The notes beneath the pieces are model-generated. The model searched no databases and had not been told where the DNA came from. It worked only from the letters and a program-made list of their open reading frames with translations. Below are positions 46,560 through 57,974 of a stretch of DNA of 64,000 nt, one piece after another. Numbering within the stretch: the stretch's first letter is position 1; each line of letters opens with the position of its first letter. A program made the position numbers and the translations under genes. The stretch is from Gnetum montanum (taxonomy: Eukaryota > Streptophyta > Gnetopsida > Gnetales > Gnetaceae): NCBI GenBank assembly GCA_015680685.1, contig MNCI01005010.1, forward strand, positions 263,044 to 327,043, in the 5' to 3' direction.

Positions 46560-47640
46560 CTTGCGTTACATCTTAGAGGCAAAGTGTTCCAGTATGATAC
46601 ATATGATACATCATTTTTATGAAACGTTTTGAGTAAACTCACATGGAATATACAATGAATCTTTAAGTTTGTTGCAAGATTTAGTCAATAGGCTACTTCA
46701 ACAATTTCTTCTAAGACTTAAAAAGGTCTATAGTATCTTGGAGCTAACTTTATATATTTTTCAAGCTTAAGGAAACTCCTAATAGGTTTAATTCTTAGTA
46801 ATACTTTATCCTCAATTTGGAATTTCTTCTTAAGGAAATGTTGATTCATATATCCCTTAGAGTTATCCTAGGCTACTTGCAAATTTTATTTAACTCTTGT
46901 AATAATATTTTCCATGATTTTCATTTATTTTCATTTCTTCTTCCTTCCATTATGCTTTTAAAGTTGGGTTTTCCTAGGTTAGTGGTGTTTGGAAATTTAA
47001 TTCAAACATAAATTTTAATACGATTTGATATATGGATCCTTTATAATTATTATTGTAGGAAATTCTAGCTAAATGCAAGTAATTCTCTCATGTTTTTTAC
47101 CTATTGCTGATGTAGTTCCATAGAATATCTTTTAATATTCAATTAACGTGCTTTGTTTGGTTGTCTATTTCTAGGTGGTATGTTGTGCTGAATTTCCTTT
47201 ATGAAATTCCACTAGAATTGATAGATAAACATAGGATCTCTATATTATGTGGTCAATTTTGGACATATACCTCATGTACAAATTTTAGAGCTATGTCTTA
47301 AATTGTATTCATAGATTTTAAAGGCATAAAATGAGCCATCTTTGATAAATGATCAAATAAAAATAAGATAGAATTATTCCATTTCTTTGTTATTGGTAAT
47401 CCCACAATGAAATCCATAGTATCATCTTTTCATTTCCATGTTGGGACTTCCAAATGTTATAAAAATCCACTTGGTTTATTTTTTCCACCTTTACTCTTTG
47501 ACAAGTTGGATAAATATTATTATACATGGATACATCATTTTTCATACGTGGACAAAATTAAAACTTTCATATCATCACATAGATTTTGATATATTCAAGA
47601 TGTCTAACATAGGGTCCTTCATACACTTCAGACAGTAATT
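46560..47640 (-). pseudogene. integrase remnant of the 5.9 kb element
   Basis: Minus-strand fragments: GDHLSKMAHF-like segment near 47350-47320 (LSKMAHFMPLKS by eye), a decayed second motif near 47260, and YHLEIDNQTKHVN (relatives: YHPQTDGQTEVVN) near 47175-47140. The C-terminal region is very decayed. Stops are frequent. Confidence 0.7.
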
Positions 47641-47940
47641 TAAATCTCCACTTTCCTTCTAGTATACATACCTTCTATCTCTTGATTAATAGGCCCTTTG
47701 GAGAGAGGTTCTAATAAGGTTTAGAAGCTATGTTAGTTATAATTGATTTAAAATAAGGATAGTTTTTATCTATTCCTTAATCTCTTCTTCCATAAGGGTC
47801 GTTACAACACCAATAATTAAGTTTCATATTTAGCTAAGGTCATCAACTACTATGTTTTGTTTTCCTAAAATATATTTAATTTCAAAATTGCATTCAACTA
47901 GTAATTCTATCCATCTTCATTATCTAGTATTCAAAATGAG

Positions 47941-48970
47941 TTATTTGTACAAATATTCTAATCTCTTACGACCTATTTTTAGTATGAATCTTTTACCATA
48001 AAGATAATATCTCCAAACCTTTAAGGCATGAATAATAGATAGTAATTCTAAATCATGAGTTAAGTAATTTATCATGGCTCCTTGTAGTTCATGAGACTCC
48101 AAACATATCAGTTTATCGTCTTTTGAAAGAACTACACTAATCCCTACTCCATAGGAATCCATAGATATTTGCAATAGTAATTCTTCATCTAGGATTCTTA
48201 GGATAGGCATTGTGGTTAATAACATCTTTAGTGTTAGGAAAGCTTCCCTGCATCTCTCATCAAACTTAAAGACATGTTTTTCTTGGAAAAAGATCAGTCA
48301 AGGGGATTATCAAAGTAGAATAATCTTTAATAACATGTTGATAAAATTCTGTTAAGTGCAAAAAAAATCTAAGCTGCTATAGTATCTTTACGTTTCGGCC
48401 ATTTACAAACTACAATAACTTTTGATGGGTCTACTTGTAATTCTTGTTTATATACAATATGGCTCAAGTATGACACTTCTTTAAATAGTTTACATTTACT
48501 TAGTGTTATGTTTAACTGATGTTTCTTAAGAATTTTCATAGTAATTTTTATTTGTTTAACATGTTCCTCTCTTGACTTAGAATAGATAAATATATCATTC
48601 ATAAATACAATAACAAGTTTATTAAAGTATCATTGAAAGATATTATTCATCAATGTCATGAAAGTTGTAGGTTGATTGGTCAGTCAAAATGACATTACTA
48701 CAAATTCATACAGTCCATACCTAGTTGTAAATACCTTTTTCTCAACATCTTTCTCTTCAATTCTTATTTGGTGATAACCTAGCTTTAAATAAATGTTGAA
48801 AAAATAACATGATCTAGTGATTTAATCAAATTTTTTATCAATCCTAGTAAAGGAATAAGTATTTTTAATCATTACTTTGTTTAATATCCTATAATCGATA
48901 CATAATCTTAAGATGCCATCCTTTTTTTGAACGAATAAAATTGGTGCACCCTAAGGTAAGACACTAAGTT
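47941..48970 (-). pseudogene. RT and RNase H remnant of the 5.9 kb element
   Basis: RNase H is in the open frame 48225-47941: EELLLQISMDSYGVGISVVL, HELQGAMINYLTHDLELLSI, then ALKVWRYYLYGKRF. RT connection and palm lie in 48602-48369: MNDIFIYSKSREEHVKQI. The first residue of the catalytic Asp pair reads Asn (MND for x-DD), a G-to-A change. Then HQLNITLSKCKLF and VSYLSHIV. The N-terminal RT is decayed to about 48970. Confidence 0.88.
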
Positions 48971-49061
48971 GAACATTAAATTTTGGTGGAAAAGAAATTT
49001 CTAAGATTTTGTCAATGTCTCATAGTTAAAATTCAAAAAAATCAATACTAAAAGGAATATC

Positions 49062-49320
49062 TTATAGAGTAAAGCTAATTTCTCCATACTTAGCATGCTT
49101 ACTTACTGTCGTTCCATCTCCAATTTCTATTTTAAATACTTTCTTTGAAGGTAAAATTAGATTTAATGACTTAACTAAAATTGGTAAAATAAAATTATCA
49201 CTTGATCCACTATTTATTAAAAATTTAACATTTTCACCCTTAATTGATCCTTCATAAATTAGTAAAGAAAATTCAAATTTCCTCAAACTTGACTTAGTTG
49301 GTGATACAATTTTCTTTATA
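49062..49320 (-). pseudogene. aspartic protease remnant of the 5.9 kb element
   Basis: The open frame 49286-49062 reads GENVKFLINSGSSDNFIL. Relatives have VDSGS/T-x-NFI, so the catalytic Asp has become Asn (one G-to-A change). The flap segment (KIEIGDGTTV) is recognisable. Confidence 0.85.
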
Positions 49321-49419
49321 GTTGTAATTCTAGTAGCTTTTCACTTTTCTTTGACCATGTTGGTGTTGGATTTTTAGTTCTTATTTTTATTATTTCTCTG
49401 TATTAGAGTTTCCAATTTT

Positions 49420-50290
49420 AAGCAATCCCACTTAAAGTGGTCTTTACTACAAGAAAGACATCCTGATCACATTACCTTGTTGGGTGTCTCTTCCACCTTT
49501 ACTTATTGAAGAGTTGTATTATATACTTGATTTGATTCCTCATAATCCTTAGCAATCCTATACACTTCATCAAATATATGGAAATTATGGGCATGTGTTT
49601 GGGGATGCAATTGAGCATATAAATCATTGATGAACTTTGAAGCCAATTCATCCTTATCTTGATGGCTTGCATATAATGAGAGATGATAAAAATCCTTGTA
49701 GTAGTCATCCACGGATAGTTCATCTAGTCTTGATGAGTCAAATCATATCTTACATTTCTTAAGAAAATAATTTGGTAAAAATTTTTATTTGAAATATTTA
49801 GAAAATTTTAGCCAATTTGTAATGAATCCTTGAGATCTTAATACATTCCACCATGTTGCCAGAAGTTCCCTTTAATACAAAGAGACTACTTGCAAATGTT
49901 CTTGACTCAATAAATTTAACCTATCAAAATAACTTTTCATAGTATCAAGCTAATCTTTGATCTTGCACTAAATCTGGGGCTTTCATCATAATGGTAAAGT
50001 TTTACATTCTTTGTGAGAAATTGAGTTTAGAATTCTCATATTGAATTTTACTAGTTCCAATAACCCTTGCCTTCAGGTTTTATTCTTTTGCTTTGCAATG
50101 GAATGTGGGTACCTAGGTGTCTGATCAATGGAAATTTATCTCAATACTATTCCCTAGGGAGAAATTGATCTTGATACAAGTCACAATGATGTTGGAATTG
50201 ATCTGGGTGATAATTACTAGGTGAGAATTAATTTTAGTTGTGGTTCCTTGATGCATGTTAATTTTGGTTGGGAGGTTGTATCAAATGATT
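49420..50290 (-). pseudogene. gag remnant of the 5.9 kb element
   Basis: From about 50290 down, short pieces of the gag N-terminus occur (FQHHCDLYQDQFLPRE). The C-terminal gag follows in 49712-49503: DDYYKDFYHLSLYASHQDKD, ELASKFINDLYAQL, DEVYRIAKDYEES. A CLSC...HFKWDC zinc knuckle lies at about 49470-49430. The linker is Lys-rich. Non-functional. Confidence 0.75.
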
Positions 50291-51390
50291 AGTTAATTTT
50301 TTGATGGAATTTGCAAAGGAATCTATCTTCCCTTGAATCTTTGACCATTTTCCTTACAAAATATATGATAATTTTCTAATTACTTTAGATAAATCTTGCA
50401 TATTTTTCTTGAACCATTAATTTGATTGTTGGAGTTTCTCTTAGATGCCAATGATCTCATTAATTTATTTATTAGTAGCATCCATTTGATCATTGAATTA
50501 GAATTTCATCATTCTTCAATGCACTCTCTATGTTCTAGACATTGATAAATTGAAAAGACAAGGCAAGGTGATAGTTCCATGGTCTATATCGTCGTTTTTA
50601 TTGGTTTTGGGGTTGTTAATTAGTTTTGGAGGCGTTTAGAAATATCATGAATGAATCCTCTCTTCCTAGATCCTTCCATGGAGACTCTATTAGCTTAAAA
50701 TACCCTTTTCACCCAAAAATATTTAATATTCATTTTTTAAATCAAGCTTTTTCATGCTTTGGAATGAGTACATAATGGTTTCTAAAACTAATTTTTGGGC
50801 TTCAATAGGCTAAATCTTACTATTCCATTGCATCCAGAAGGTTCAAATCTACTAGAAATGACTCTTGTTTTGTTAAAATTAGATACTAGAATAAAAAATT
50901 ATGGCTATTTCAAGTTGGAAAAATTTTCATGTTTTTCAAGACTTCTCAAGAGGTCACTCATCCTAGTACTACTATAGGACAAGCATGCTTAATTGTGGAA
51001 AGTTTATTCTAGTTGCTACAAACCTATCAAATTTCTTTATTTGAAAAATTTTTCATTATTTTTAAACTTATATTTTTACTCCCTAATTTAATGTATTTTC
51101 TTGAATTTTTTTATTAATTGATGAAAAAATTTAAAAATTTTTCGTCATAGGGAGGTAGGGATGAAAGTGTCGATGGTTGCTATTGGCAACTAGGGAGACA
51201 GGAAATGACAACACTAGTAAACATTAAGAAGGCATGTACTTATGATACTAGAAGTCATTGTTGGCAACCATGGAGGCAATGAATGATGGTGCTGGCAATG
51301 ACCAATAAGGCAAGCATTAATAGCACTAGTGCACACCCTTTGTAACTAGGAAGGCAAGAAATGATAGGGGAGCTATACACCATAATCAAG
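50291..51390 (-). other. leader of the 5.9 kb element with PBS-like site
   Basis: About 1.1 kb between gag and the 5' LTR hold no coding signature. Degenerate repeats (GGCAACTAGGGAGGCA-like and AATGATGGTGCTGGCAA-like) occupy 51165-51365. On the minus strand TGGTGTATAGC (51382-51372) resembles the tRNA-iMet PBS TGGTATCAGAGC with a one-base loss and substitutions, eight bases from the LTR. Confidence 0.5.
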
Positions 51391-51737
51391 TGGAGGAAAG
51401 AGAATTTAAAAGGAAAATAAAAATAATGGGACTTTATTAATGAAATTGTTGTGTACACTGTTAATGACCTTTAGTTATCTTCCTGTGACACTTAGAACCT
51501 TAAGAATAATCCAACACTACCACCATGGTTAAACCATTACCTGGAAGAGATAATCTAGCTATGTAACTTCATGTTGATATGACCTCTAAGCCTAACCTCA
51601 AATATCATAAGTTCAACACATCCCCTAGGGGTACTATGAATAGTTATACACCCTCATAATAAGGCATCCCTTATTTCAAAGGTTAATTACATGATTAATG
51701 ATAAAAATTTGTCCCTAACAAGGGACAACTTGTTACA
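51391..51737 (-). repeat. 5' LTR (right) of the 5.9 kb element, shared with a second unit
   Basis: This 347 bp match to 45818-46209 ends TTGTTACA. It is followed at once by ATCTACCCCTCTTAAG (minus: CTTAAGAGGGGTAGAT), a better-preserved PPT than the one beside the left LTR. The downstream AATCCAGCTCATCCTCAAG matches AATCTAGTTCATCCTCAAG after the left LTR. The LTR therefore seems to serve two tandem units. Confidence 0.75.
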
Positions 51738-52199
51738 ATCTACCCCTCTTAAGAATCCAGCTCATCCTCAAGCATTTTTAGAATAGGCGTTTCCTCCCTA
51801 GGATGACTTATGTTACATCCGCCTGGGCTTTGAACAACCAATAGAGGCTTCCCACTGGATAACTTATGTTATGTCCACCTTAGGTTCTATGGTTTGACTT
51901 GAGAAAGTGCGATATAATCACAATGTGTATTCATTAAAGGGGTTTCCAATCTTAACTATGTGGGGGGATGGAAGGGTATCAAGGAATAACTGGGGTAGAT
52001 GTACGTAGGCTATAGCAGGGTAATAGGGATGTGCACTCTTGAGAGGATTAGCTACTCCAATCATGCACATCAGAGCAATGTGGTGACTTGTTATTGCCAT
52101 GAGATGCATCTTTGCACAACTGCCTTAGGGCTTCGTCCTACAAACACAACTCCAAGAGGAGAAGAAAAAACACATAATACACAATGTAGATAAAATGCT
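51738..52199 (-). mobile_element. start of a second unit of the same gypsy family
   Basis: After the PPT the sequence follows the internal 3' end of the 5.9 kb element for about 50 bp, then diverges. No integrase is recognised. The join to the tandem repeats at 52.2 kb may be a later insertion or deletion. Confidence 0.45.
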
Positions 52200-52530
52200 A
52201 GGGGTAGTGATGTTACAAGTGCTCTAAAGGTTGTGCTAGTCACAAGTGTTCAAAAGGCCAAAAAAATTACCAAGGGGCAATGATGCTACAAGTGCTCCAA
52301 AGGCCAAAGCAATGGAAAGTGCTCAAAAACTAGCAAAATGACAAGGGGCCATGATGCTATGAATGCTTTAAAGGCTAAACTGATGGCAAGTGCTTGAAAG
52401 ACTAGAAAAATGCCTAGGGATGATGATGTTGCAAATGATCCAAAGGTTGAAGCAATGGCAAGTGCTCAAAAAAATAGCAAAATGCTTCAGGGCGATGATG
52501 CTACAAATGCTCCAAAGGTCATGCTGGTTG
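52200..52530 (+). repeat. tandem repeat block 1 (about 80-100 bp unit)
   Basis: Three to four diverged copies of a unit with GATGATGCTACAAATGCTCC, AAAGGCCAAAGCAATGGCAA and GTGCTCAAAAACTAGCAAAA words. It is not coding on inspection. Confidence 0.75.
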
Positions 52531-52619
52531 TAGGTGCTCCATGTTGGGACTAGAGTATCCTTGCCTGTGTGATGTAGAAAAGTGGGGGGAGGGCTTACTC
52601 ACTTTCTTCTAGAACTATG

Positions 52620-52970
52620 CATGGCTAATCATGAACCTAGTTTAAGGTCTTGGTAGACTATGATGTGCTAGTTTATAGTCCTAGCGGACTGTTGTGTACT
52701 AGTTTAGTATTGTTGCAGATGAATGTTGTTGTGCCAGTTTATCATCATAGTGGATGAATGCTATGCTAGTTTGACAACATGGTAGATAAATGTTGTTGTG
52801 CCAGTTTAATGTTATGACCCAAGGACAAGCTATGCTAGTTTAGCATTGTGGTAGATGGGTAGTGTGTGCACGCCAGTTTAATGTTGTAGCGGACATGCTA
52901 TGCCAGTTTAAATTCATAGTAGATAGATGCTTTGCCAATTTAACATCATAGTGGATGAATGATTACCTTG
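52620..52970 (+). repeat. tandem repeat block 2 (about 40 bp unit)
   Basis: Around eight diverged copies of a unit like TGCTAGTTTAGCATTGTGGT followed by AGATGGATG. The constant word is (G/C)(C/T)(T/C)AGTTTA. It adjoins block 1 and resembles block 3 in its AGTTTA core. Confidence 0.75.
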
Positions 52971-53279
52971 TTCCATTAATGTGTAGTGCTACATGTTATA
53001 TGTAATACAGATTTAGGTATGAATGGTTCACTAAATTGGCAAGCTCATTTTCATCTTGATTAGTAAGCTTGAATGCTCCATTGTTGTAGGCCTTAATGAC
53101 CAAAGCTGAGAAGATCTGCTCATGCATAGCTATGTTATGTTCATGCAAAAAAAACTAGAAAAATATCAAGCAGCACCTGTTTCACAAAGTTAATGTGCAT
53201 AAATGGAAGAAACAATGTAGTGAAGTTTGTCTAAGTATGCATGCAAGTTGCTATGGGCGGTAAGCATGTTTGTGCCAAT

Positions 53280-53515
53280 GGCCATAGTGATGGCTAGTTT
53301 AAGGCCATTTTGGGCCAAGCGTTGCTAGTTTAAGGTCATTTTGAGCTAAGATGGTTTGCCAATTTAAGGCCATAGTGGGTCACGCATTTCTAGTTTAAGG
53401 TCATTCTAGGTCCCAAGGTTAAGAACAGTAGTTTAAGGCCATTCTAGGCCCCAATGGTAGTTTAAGGCCATTTCAAGCCACAATGGTAGTTTAAGGCCAT
53501 TTCAAGCCACATCAA
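53280..53515 (+). repeat. tandem repeat block 3 (about 30-37 bp unit)
   Basis: Seven or eight copies of TAGTTTAAGGCCATTTTGGG and variants. The last two are nearly identical (GGTAGTTTAAGGCCATTTCA, then AGCCAC). GGCC...GGCC gives each unit a small inverted repeat. Confidence 0.8.
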
Positions 53516-53859
53516 TTGCTACCTCTCTTTTTGTGATTTTGGCTTTTATGATTTTTTGCACGTTTTGATGTTTTTTCATGTGTTAATCTAATAATTACTA
53601 AAGGGTGTACTAAACGAGCGAATGTGTAAGCTAAGTGGATAAATGCCTAGAAAAAGCAAATAAATGCATAAAAAAAAGTGAAATAATGCATAATCTAAGC
53701 AAGTAGGCTAAGTGTAAATGTGTAAACAAATGCAATGCAAGCGAAAGTCAAAAATGCATGGCATGTAGCAGCAAAGGGTATGCAGGCACCTAGCACACTT
53801 CAAGCTAAGGGGGTACCTTGGTTGTGTAGTTTCTTCCTAATCTGATGTGGATTAGGGGG

Positions 53860-54860
53860 TGCATAGGGGGTATTGTGCACTATTCGGTATTCTCCTAGAT
53901 CCTTGCTTACTACGTTGAAGGGTGATTCTACCCACAAAGTGTCCTCTAGAAGGCCATTGGCTTCCACCACTTATTCTAGTGTGTTAGCCTTATGCATTGC
54001 ATTATTTGCCATAGCTGCATCATCAGGAAATTCAACCTTTGACCATTGCTCCATTTCTATGTTATTAATGGACAAAGTCATGGGGTTATCACCATGGATG
54101 ATAACTTCACCACCTCTGTATGGAAGGTGGATCTCCTGGTGAATTGGAGAGGAGATGGCTCAAAATTGGGCTAGCTAAGGTCTATCCAATATCAGGTTAG
54201 AGCTAGGCATTTTCACTATGATGATAAATTTGGTAGTGATGGGGAATTGCTCCCCTACTACAAAAGCTATGGTGACAATGTCATGGATTGTGACATGTGA
54301 TTCATTGAAGGATTTTAGGCATAATTTTTGTTGCCTTTATTTGGTCTATGAGGCCTAGCTTATCGACAATGGAGTACAGTATTATGTTTGTTGTTGCACC
54401 ATCATTGACATGCACTCTATGGATCTTGCATTTCCCAACACATATGGTAATAAACATTCGAGTTGTCATGACCTCCCATCACTTAGGGTTGACATTGATT
54501 ACCTTGTCGTGAAATGCTAGGGATGTTGAACCCAATTCCTATGATGTCGAGGGCAACATCACTGCATGGATGGCATTCTTATCTACAAGGATGTCCTCCA
54601 TAACAGGAATGGAGGCCAACATTTATGCTACTACTTCTCGATGGGTAGATGAGATCATGATTAGGTCATACAAGCTCAACATTGTGTTTTTTTGGTTGTG
54701 CACCTACTTTACTTAGGCTAATGCATCTATAAAGTCTTTGCCATTGTCTATAGTTTTTTTGGCCTTAACCTCCTCCATGTAGCTTAAGAGACAAATCTCT
54801 TATGAAGGGGACTTAGGCTTGGTTGACTTGGCCTATTTGGAGGCCTTAGTGCTCGATTTT
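53860..54860 (-). pseudogene. aspartic protease remnant of a gag-protease element
   Basis: On the minus strand: AFHDKVINVNPK, MFITICVGKCKIHRVHVNDG, then ATTNIILYSIVDKLGL (about 54440-54345). This is a Tat/Ogre-like protease with N-D-G-A in place of D-x-G-A. The closing block KMPSSNLILDRP (relatives: PSxYNxILGRPWL) is at about 54215-54180. Reading continues weakly (GGEVIIHGDN near 54100). No reverse transcriptase follows; tandem repeat block 3 begins at 53515. Confidence 0.75.
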
Positions 54861-57480
54861 GGTTTGCTGGTTGTGGCCTTTTTAGTTGCTTTGGCCATAG
54901 GGATTGCAGAGATAGGGATTAGCTTCAATGGGCCAAGTGCTCTTTGGTCTCATTGTTGCCTAACCATTTCATTTGTGAGTCATTCATTGGGCCTCTTACA
55001 TTGCCATCTAGTGGGCCTACCCATGTTGCCAATGGGATTAACCTTTGGACAAGAAAGGGTTGATGCGTTGCCCGTTACTAGGATTTGGGTAGGTGAGGGG
55101 CCAGCATGTTGTGACACCCTGATGAAAAATAACAGTTAAGTAGTAGTTGTTGTGATATGTTGTGGGAACCTTACCTTAAAGGGCATTGTGGGCACTTGAG
55201 GTGACACTCTAACAATGAAGGGGGGCCTTGAACTTGTGAAGGCTGAGGGAACCCTTACACTACTGGAAGACACTTGGACCAAAAAAGGCTACTACATTGG
55301 TTCTGACTTACCATCCATGCTAATGTTATTTATGATGTAGCCAACACCATATGTGTTTAGAGGGTTAGTATACACCCTCATGGATTGGTTCTGGGGCCTC
55401 ATTGGGTTTGCTATGTCAAGAACTAGTTTTTCCCTATCTATCATCCTTTGTAGATTATCTTGCAAAGCTTGACAAAAGTTGGTGCCATGATCGAATAATT
55501 GGTGGTAATGATAGAATTGGTCCAGCTTGAAGTGTTGTGGGATCGAGGACTCATTTGATGCTACTGAGGTAGGATTCCTTAGTAGCTTGCAGTACCTATC
55601 ATGCCTTTTGTAAGCATCCTCAGACATTTTCTTATGTTGGATGCACTCAGCTTTCAACAATTGATCTAGTAGCTCTGAGGGTTTTAGTGGCAACAAGGTA
55701 TACTTTGAGTAATCCTTGTGCTCAAAATTGGATCTTTGTCCAACTTGTGTCATGGCCATTGTAGATGTAGGTGGCTTGGTTGCCTAGGAACGAGAGTTGA
55801 TGGCTTTGTCAGCTGGGGCCTTGGGCTACTTAACCATCAGCCCCTGGTTAGTTACTTTACCCTATGTGGCTACTATTGCCACTATTGCATTCTACTTTTT
55901 CACATGCTAGTTTTTGTAGGACACATAGGTTAGGTCCTTGTTAGCTTGCTATGTGTCTTCTATTCTCTTAGTTTGGGCAAAGTCTTGGCTTAGAGACTAT
56001 GGGGCCAAGTAGTATAGTTTTAACTTAATGAAGTCATTAATTGCACCCTTAAAGATGACTATGAGGTGCATCTCTACTATGGGCTCCCAAATTTTGTTCA
56101 ATGAGGTGCTTCAATGTTGGAAAATTTTTTGCATAGGCTCTAGATGACCTTGCTTAATCTACATGAGTTGGTCAAGGGTGGTTTCAAGCTTCAAGTTGTA
56201 CTTGAAGTAGATGATAAAGTGGCTCAAAAGATCCTTTAAAGAAGAGATAGAGTCATGGGGTAATGCATGCTACCAATCTAGTGCCTTAATAATGAATGAC
56301 ATGGTAAAGACATGTATGATGGCATGTGGCCATGCCTATAGTAGTAGGCACTCAAACCTAAATGTCACAAGGTGTGCTTTGGGGTCCCCTTCATTATTGT
56401 ACTTGGTGAATTGGGGTAGTGAGATGCCAACTAGCAAAGATAGTGGTGGGATAGCAAGAGTTATGAGATCATCCTGGTAGAAGTCCACTACCTTAACTAT
56501 TTTTGAGAAGGCATCCTTAAGCTGCTTCACCTTTGTTGTTAAGGTTTGAATTAGATGGAATGCCTGATCTAGGTTTTGGGATAAAGCAGCATGTTGCGTT
56601 GGTTGTGTTACTTGCTATGTTGGTTGTGTGGTCCATGACCTAGTTGCAAGTTGTAGAATCATGCAAGGTGCTTATGGTGATAGCTATGCTATGAGCCTAG
56701 TGATTGCGACATGCCATGTGTGCATGAGTTAAACCACTAATGAGGGTGCCAAAGAAATAGATAGGATGTAAGATGCCTGAGTTGTTTAGGGTTGGGAGAC
56801 ATGCATTGTATGAGTATAAGGCTAAGTAGACATAATTGCTATTGGTAGGGATGACTAGGTAGGCTATGATAGTGCCACAAAGGACAGGTTAATAGGTAGG
56901 AGTGCATCTTGATGTGTGTCTAGTGCATTGCTATAATAGGCATTGACTTGGAAGGTGACAATGGGGCTATAACTATCTCAAGAAAGATAGGTGGATGGGA
57001 CTACAGGAGGGCCAGACTAGGGGTTGTTTGCTGAAGACTACGTGGAAGGAGTCCTTGTGCTTGGAATGAGCCTCAAATTCATCCTACTCTTGTTGTAGGG
57101 GTTCCTCATAATTTGTTCCTACTTCATGATCACTTGTTCAAACAATCTAGGTAAGTATCCACTGGTAGGGTTTGGTAAGTAGGATGAAGTTGATGGGAGA
57201 GGGGATATACTCCCATCTATTTTAGTGGACAAGTTTGTAGCCTCACTTAACTTTCATGTCTAAGAAGTCTATGAATAGGCCTACTTGAATCTTCACACAG
57301 ATGAAGTTGTATTGTTCATCATTTAGCTTGATATACTTGGGGTCTTGGCCACACAACCTAAGAGATTGCCTTGGATTTGCCATGGTAGGATTTGTAGGGT
57401 GGTCAATCTTGTTTTCTTGTTGTGTTGGCAAGACAACGAGTGTGCTCGAAACTAATGTTGAAGGTTGTTTAGAACTCATG
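54861..57480 (-). pseudogene. gag remnant of a gag-protease element
   Basis: The minus strand reads, from 57479, a Pro/Ser/Thr-rich start with TMANPRQSLRL. The gag domain (about 56530-56200) has ISLPQFTKYNNEGDPKAHLV; relatives have PxFxxYxGxxDPxxHL. The C-terminal gag (open frame 55759-55292) has KDYSKYTLLPLKPSELL, then QFYHYHQLFDHGTNFCQALQ. The last corresponds to the YCxxHxxxGHxTxxCxxL block of Tat/Ogre gags, partly mutated (Cys to Tyr, His absent). It is relatively GC-richer than neighbouring elements. Intervening parts hold stops. Confidence 0.8.
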
Positions 57481-57953
57481 TGTGCAGGTTAAAAGTTGTA
57501 GAAAAATGGCTAACTTTGCTAGTTGCAGAAAATAACTAACTCTGGAAACTACAAAAAAATAGCTAAGGCTACAAATTGTGGAAAAATAACTAAGTCTGAA
57601 AATTACAAAAAAATGGCTAACTCTAGAAACTGTGGACAAATGGCTAACTCTGGATATTATGCTCTCTATGCTGAGAGCTAACTATGCTCTCTACTAAGTG
57701 CCCAGAATTTAGCTAAGTGTGGGAGTGTGTATGCTTTAGGGTTGCTATGCAAGGTTCTAGGGGAACCAACGACAAGGTCTAGTCTATAGCAACCAGTTAG
57801 TAGACAATGTCTGCATTGGCCTAAGATCTAGCTATTGTCACATGTGGTAGGTCCATAGGGGTGTTGGGTATACACTAGCCTAAAGCTAGCAATGATGATG
57901 TAGAGAGCATGTGAGACAACCACCAACATAGTCCAAAAGAGAAAATGGTTTAG

Positions 57954-57970
57954 CCCTCCTTCTAGTGCCA
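57954..57970 (-). other. PBS-like site of the gag-protease element
   Basis: The minus strand reads TGGCACTAGAAGGAGGG, beginning with the TGG that pairs with a tRNA CCA end. It lies between gag and an LTR-like region. The tRNA is not assigned. Confidence 0.4.
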
Positions 57971-57974
57971 GAAA

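Larger units (their letters stand above)
45818..51737 (-). mobile_element. complete 5.9 kb minus-strand Ty3/gypsy element
   Basis: LTR-like repeats at 45818-46209 and 51391-51737 enclose a minus-strand gag-PR-RT-RH-IN region with integrase last. A PBS-like sequence borders the right LTR and a PPT-like sequence the left. No matching target duplications were found. The sequence just right of the right LTR looks like another PPT and internal start of the same family, so the element may be part of a tandem array that shares an LTR. All domains carry stops. Confidence 0.8.

Noticed and set aside
52200-53515. CRISPR-like array
   Set aside because: Repeats are diverged and abut or vary without unique spacers of fixed length, and the context is plant retroelement DNA.
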